Source of the DNA: Brasilonema bromeliae SPC951
GTDB taxonomy: Bacteria > Cyanobacteriota > Cyanobacteriia > Cyanobacteriales > Nostocaceae
Assembly (NCBI RefSeq): GCF_012912135.1
Contig: NZ_QMEB01000032.1
Location: 1 to 34,522 of the forward strand
Direction: 5' to 3'
Length of the DNA stretch: 34,522 nucleotides
The notes under the pieces are model-generated. The model had not been told where the DNA came from. It was given only the letters and a program-made list of their open reading frames with translations, and made no database searches. Position 1 is the first letter of the stretch; every line of letters begins with the position of its first letter. Below are positions 34,473 through 34,522 of the stretch, piece after piece. Both the position numbers and the translations under genes were made by a program.

Positions 34473-34522
34473 AAGTTGCGTTCAGAGGTAGTATCCACCA
34501 GATGAGGGAAAAAAGTTAAAGA

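Overview
The window reads as chromosome of a filamentous, probably heterocyst-forming cyanobacterium (order Nostocales). Evidence: HIP1 octamers (GCGATCGC) recur throughout, heptanucleotide tandem repeats fill many spacers, the kdp operon has the cyanobacterial layout (extra small subunit, KdpD without a kinase core), ffh and rpsP sit near a KH-domain gene, rpsU and a PhoH-like gene, and several conserved hypothetical proteins look cyanobacterial. Species cannot be fixed from the sequence alone. No tRNA, rRNA or CRISPR array was seen.

Layout. (1) 1-835: the end of an IS200/IS605-type TnpB element that has cut off the 3' part of a family-2 glycosyltransferase gene. (2) 1020-2903: a secreted or anchored periplasmic-binding-protein-like protein with a C-terminal SH3-like domain. 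(3) 3017-3776: a decayed phage terminase fragment broken by a 49-bp palindromic insert. (4) 4056-10596: a K+ uptake operon kdpA-kdpB-small subunit-kdpC-short kdpD, with nested miniature elements between kdpA and kdpB. (5) 10760-16716: housekeeping genes anmK, ffh, rpsP, KH protein, rpsU, PhoH-like ATPase and a ChuX/HutX-like protein. (6) 16821-23482, all minus strand: one Ras-like small GTPase, two Roadblock/LC7 proteins, three V4R-like proteins and one DUF4388/PATAN protein, with a GT39 membrane glycosyltransferase upstream. (7) 25693-27949: a methyltransferase, a lipoprotein and a conserved hypothetical protein. (8) 28433-30850: a TnpB gene split by an IS630-family insertion whose removal restores the tnpB frame exactly, plus a divergent ribbon-helix-helix gene. 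(9) 30976-34376: acyl-CoA dehydrogenase-like, PIG-L deacetylase and a HAD/NodS-like methyltransferase fusion.

How the genes work together. The kdp genes form a high-affinity K+ pump whose sensor lacks a histidine kinase core, and no kdpE is in the window. Region 6 resembles an MglA/MglB-type GTPase and Roadblock switch expanded with repeated Roadblock and V4R-like partners; it is the best candidate here for an undescribed signalling or polarity system. Region 9 resembles a small tailoring pathway (deacetylation, methylation, acyl oxidation) for an amino sugar or glycolipid; its substrate is unknown. Mobile DNA has shaped the window strongly: two TnpB elements, one IS630 element, nested miniature elements, a two-copy foldback repeat, and repeat DNA inserted in frame inside the GT39 gene.
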